Positions 5,342-7,329 of a stretch of 7,329 nt of DNA are shown piece after piece. How positions within the stretch are numbered: the stretch's first letter is position 1; the number at the start of each line of letters is the position of its first letter. The notes under the pieces were generated by a model that saw nothing but the letters and a program-made list of their open reading frames with translations, was not told the DNA's origin and made no database searches. The position numbers and the translations under genes are program-made. The stretch is taken from the NCBI GenBank assembly GCA_944331725.1, contig CALVJE010000056.1, forward strand, positions 1 to 7,329. The letters run 5' to 3'. This DNA comes from an uncultured Bacilli bacterium (lineage in GTDB: Bacteria; Bacillota_I; Bacilli_A; RF39; UBA660).

Positions 5342-6439
5342 ATGAAAATACTTTTTATACTATTATTATTTTTTTCTTGTCTTAATGTTAATGCTAAGAC
5401 TATAACTACTCCATATTTAAAAGTAGGGGAAGTATCTTTTGATTATAAAGTTAATTCTTTAGAAAAAATAGAGGTAGTAACTTTATATAAACAAGAAAAG
5501 ATTAATAGAGATTATAAATATTTAGAGAATGGTAATGATTCTTATACTATTAAAACTAATGAAGTTAAGTATGGTGAATATAGTGATTATAGAAAGAAGA
5601 GAATAAAAGATAATAGTCTTGATGAAGATAAGAAAATAATTTATTATTATCAGGAGTTAAAGAAGATAGATAGTTTAAGAATAGAGAAAGTTAATAATCT
5701 TTTGATTACTAATATAACTATAAAATATAAAGATAATATTATTTATAATGGAAATGATTTAAATATTAAACTTTCTAAAAAATATAGTCCAGAGTATTTA
5801 GAAATGTTTGTTATTTGTTTTTTAAATCAAGGTGATATAGAAGGAGAATTTACTATTAGTAGTGATAATTATGTTAATAGTAAATTTATTGTAAAAGATA
5901 AAGGTTATAGTAAAGTAGATATTAAATTAATTAATCAACTTAATAAAACTATTTATGAAGATAAAGTCTTAAAGACTAGTAATTTAGATAATAAATTTTA
6001 TATAAATGTAGTTGATAAAAAGATATTTTATCGGTATAGAAAGAAATATTATAAGTATTATAGAGATGATATTATTTTAGATACTAAAATAAATCCTTCA
6101 TATAGAGTTATTGATGTTAGTAATAAATATTATTTATATAGAAAAGAGATTATAGAGGTTTTTGATAATATTAAATTATCTAATTATTTAGATGTATCTA
6201 AAGTAATAAAATCTAGTACTGTTCCTTTAGGTGATTTAGAGTTTATTTATGATAATGAAACTTGTGGAGATAGTGTTTTAACTTTAAAGTATAAAGATTT
6301 TAAAGTAAATTTAGATGTTAATTTTTCTTGTGTTAATTATCCTAAGAGTAGAGTTAAAAAAGGTATTACTAAATCATTTAAAAGAGAAGTTTTTGGTATT
6401 TTGTTTAAAACATTAATTCTTGCAAAAATTGTAGGTTGA
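5342..6439 (+). CDS. Unrecognised exported protein in spoVA-sigma operon
   Basis: I do not recognise a family for this 365-residue protein. It begins with a classical signal peptide: Lys2, a hydrophobic core (3-14) and a likely cleavage after 'NVNA' (15-18). A lipoprotein at Cys13 is less likely because the preceding 'FFS' is a poor lipobox. The mature part is very rich in Lys, Tyr, Asn, Asp and Ile, with alternating patterns suggesting beta strands, a strongly basic/aromatic patch 'YRYRKKYYKYYRDD' (230-243), and Cys at 159, 308 and 330. Residues 308-330, C-x21-C, may form a disulfide. The C-terminus (349-365) is basic then hydrophobic and could touch the membrane. The excellent site AGGAGGTG (5328-5335), six bases upstream, fixes the start. 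Position between spoVAE and the sigma gene suggests a sporulation role, perhaps in the space between forespore and mother cell; that is inference. Confidence 0.8.
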   Translation: MKILFILLLFFSCLNVNAKTITTPYLKVGEVSFDYKVNSLEKIEVVTLYKQEKINRDYKYLENGNDSYTIKTNEVKYGEYSDYRKKRIKDNSLDEDKKIIYYYQELKKIDSLRIEKVNNLLITNITIKYKDNIIYNGNDLNIKLSKKYSPEYLEMFVICFLNQGDIEGEFTISSDNYVNSKFIVKDKGYSKVDIKLINQLNKTIYEDKVLKTSNLDNKFYINVVDKKIFYRYRKKYYKYYRDDIILDTKINPSYRVIDVSNKYYLYRKEIIEVFDNIKLSNYLDVSKVIKSSTVPLGDLEFIYDNETCGDSVLTLKYKDFKVNLDVNFSCVNYPKSRVKKGITKSFKREVFGILFKTLILAKIVG

Positions 6440-6466
6440 AATATTTTTCTAGTTATGTCGAATTGA

Positions 6467-6495
6467 TTGTTTTCTTTTTTTATTCTCTTTATTAT
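6467..6495 (+). promoter_or_regulatory. Weak candidate promoter for sigma gene
   Basis: TTGTTT (6467-6472) and TATTAT (6490-6495) lie 17 bp apart in the T-rich 81-bp gap before the sigma gene. They could let a housekeeping sigma start transcription of the sigma gene separately from spoVA. Matches this loose are common in T-rich DNA, and no terminator precedes them, so simple read-through from the operon is equally possible. Confidence 0.25.
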
Positions 6496-6520
6496 TTAGA
6501 TAAGAAAGGACGTTTTGATT

Positions 6521-7162
6521 ATGAATGATATTTTAGAATATGAAGGATTAGTTAGAAGTATTGTTAGTAAATATAATTTTAGAGGTGATTATGATGATTT
6601 ATATCAAGCGGGGATGTTAGGGTTACAGACGGCTTTGCGAAAGTATGATGTAAAAAAAGAAAGTAGTTTTACAGATTATGCTTATCTTTGGATAAAAGGA
6701 GAGGTTTTAAAGGCAATAAATAATGATTATCAAGTACACGTTTCATCTGATACTTATAGAATAAGTAAAGAGATTAAAGAAACAAGAGAGTATTTAGCAC
6801 AGAATTTAGGAAGAGAGCCTACTACATATGAGATTTCTTATGTATTAGGTGTTGATGAAGATAAGATAATTAGTGTTATTAATGCCGTTACTAGTGCTTA
6901 TAGTTTAGATAATAGTTATCTTGATGATGATTATAATTTGTATAATAAGATTTCTTTGATTGAAAAAGGTTATGATGTTGGAGTATTGGATTTGAAAGAT
7001 GCGATTAATGGGTTAGAAGAAAGTGAAAGAGAATTGATTACTTCAAGATATTATCAAGATATGACTCAAAAAGAAACAGCAGAGGCACTTGGTATTAGTC
7101 AAGTACAAGTTAGTAGAAAGGAAGGGAAGATATTAGAAAAGTTAAAAACACAAATTTCTTAA
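6521..7162 (+). CDS. Sigma-70 family factor, sporulation sigma-F/G-like
   Basis: This 213-residue alternative sigma factor directs RNA polymerase to a promoter subset. Region 2 is at about 8-70, with 'DYDDLYQAGMLGLQTALRKY' (23-42) for core binding and 'SFTDYAYLWIKGEVLKAI' (49-66) for -10 recognition. Region 3 is at about 73-125 ('LGREPTTYEISYVLGV'). Region 4 is at about 160-213, ending in the helix-turn-helix 'QKETAEALGISQVQVSRKEG' (183-202). 'GISQVQVSR' closely matches Bacillus SigF, and the lack of region 1.1 fits the SigB/F/G group. It is shorter than SigF (~255), and its -10 recognition segment differs, so I do not assign sigF or sigG firmly. ATG 6521 is chosen because AAAGGA (6505-6510) is ten bases upstream; a TTG at 6515 would be only four bases away. 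No anti-sigma gene is adjacent. Confidence 0.9.
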   Translation: MNDILEYEGLVRSIVSKYNFRGDYDDLYQAGMLGLQTALRKYDVKKESSFTDYAYLWIKGEVLKAINNDYQVHVSSDTYRISKEIKETREYLAQNLGREPTTYEISYVLGVDEDKIISVINAVTSAYSLDNSYLDDDYNLYNKISLIEKGYDVGVLDLKDAINGLEESERELITSRYYQDMTQKETAEALGISQVQVSRKEGKILEKLKTQIS

Positions 7163-7195
7163 AAAAGTATGAAAATTGTAAATTGAGAAGAATTT

Positions 7196-7251
7196 AGAGT
7201 TCAATTTTTAAAATTCTCTAGAGGAATTTAATAAATTGAAACTCTTTTTTT
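7196..7251 (+). terminator. Long hairpin terminator ending the operon
   Basis: AGAGTT (7196-7201) pairs with AACTCT (7240-7245), and the pairing continues inward with small bulges (CAATTT 7202-7207 with AAATTG 7233-7238; AATTC 7212-7216 with GAATT 7224-7228) to a loop around TCTAGAG. Seven T (7245-7251) follow. It lies about 35 bp after the sigma gene stop and marks the end of the sporulation unit. Confidence 0.8.
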
Positions 7252-7274
7252 AATGAATTTTAAAAATTGCTTGT

Positions 7275-7303
7275 TTGCATTAGTTTTTCCCCTATGTTAG
7301 AGT
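7275..7303 (+). promoter_or_regulatory. Candidate promoter for a gene beyond the window
   Basis: TTGCAT (7275-7280) and TAGAGT (7298-7303) are 17 bp apart, and the -10 is preceded by TGT (TGTTAGAGT), giving an extended -10. It sits just after the operon terminator and would transcribe rightward out of the window. The leader (7304-7315) can form a 4-bp hairpin GTAG/CTAC. The -10 is only a 4 of 6 match, so the call is moderate. Confidence 0.4.
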
Positions 7304-7329
7304 GTAGGCATCTACGTAGAAATATTAAA

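Noticed and set aside
6515..6520. TTG start for the sigma factor
   Set aside because: Spacing of four bases from AAAGGA is too short, and an ATG at ten bases is available at 6521.

Overview
The window is AT-rich and reads entirely left to right. It comes from an endospore-forming, low-GC Bacillota bacterium: it carries a spoVAC-spoVAD-spoVAE core operon and a sporulation-type sigma factor. The codon preference, the Asn/Tyr/Asp-rich surface proteins and the repeated 'WxxxP...VRP' ectodomain resemble uncultured gut Bacilli of the RF39/CAG type, but that placement is inference. TGG is used for Trp and TGA serves as a normal stop (spoVAC ends in an ATGA overlap), so the standard bacterial code applies.

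Left part (1-3527): surface proteins. A strong extended -10 promoter, with an 11-bp direct repeat upstream, drives a 399-residue signal-anchored protein with a Cys-containing ectodomain. After a short spacer holding a 7-G run, a tiny candidate ORF and a terminator comes a second, longer surface protein. It has a TasA-like N-terminal anchor and fold and the same kind of C-terminal ectodomain. Its reading frame is cut by one in-frame TGA at 2143-2145. Its last ~35 codons are Asn-rich with foreign-looking codons, and the protein stops right after 'VRPD', before the tail normally seen in this domain. This 3' end looks like the variable region of a diversity-generating retroelement (DGR), although no reverse transcriptase or template repeat lies in the window. 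About 300 non-coding bases follow, ending in a clear terminator.

Right part (3474-7251): sporulation operon. A candidate forespore (sigma-G/F type) promoter precedes spoVAC, spoVAD and spoVAE, the conserved core of the machinery that moves dipicolinic acid into the forespore and releases it at germination. The three genes are translationally coupled. An unrecognised exported protein follows 34 bp later, then a sigma-F/G-like sigma factor, and a long hairpin terminator ends the unit. No anti-sigma genes (spoIIAA/spoIIAB) lie beside the sigma gene. The final bases hold a candidate promoter for a gene beyond the window.
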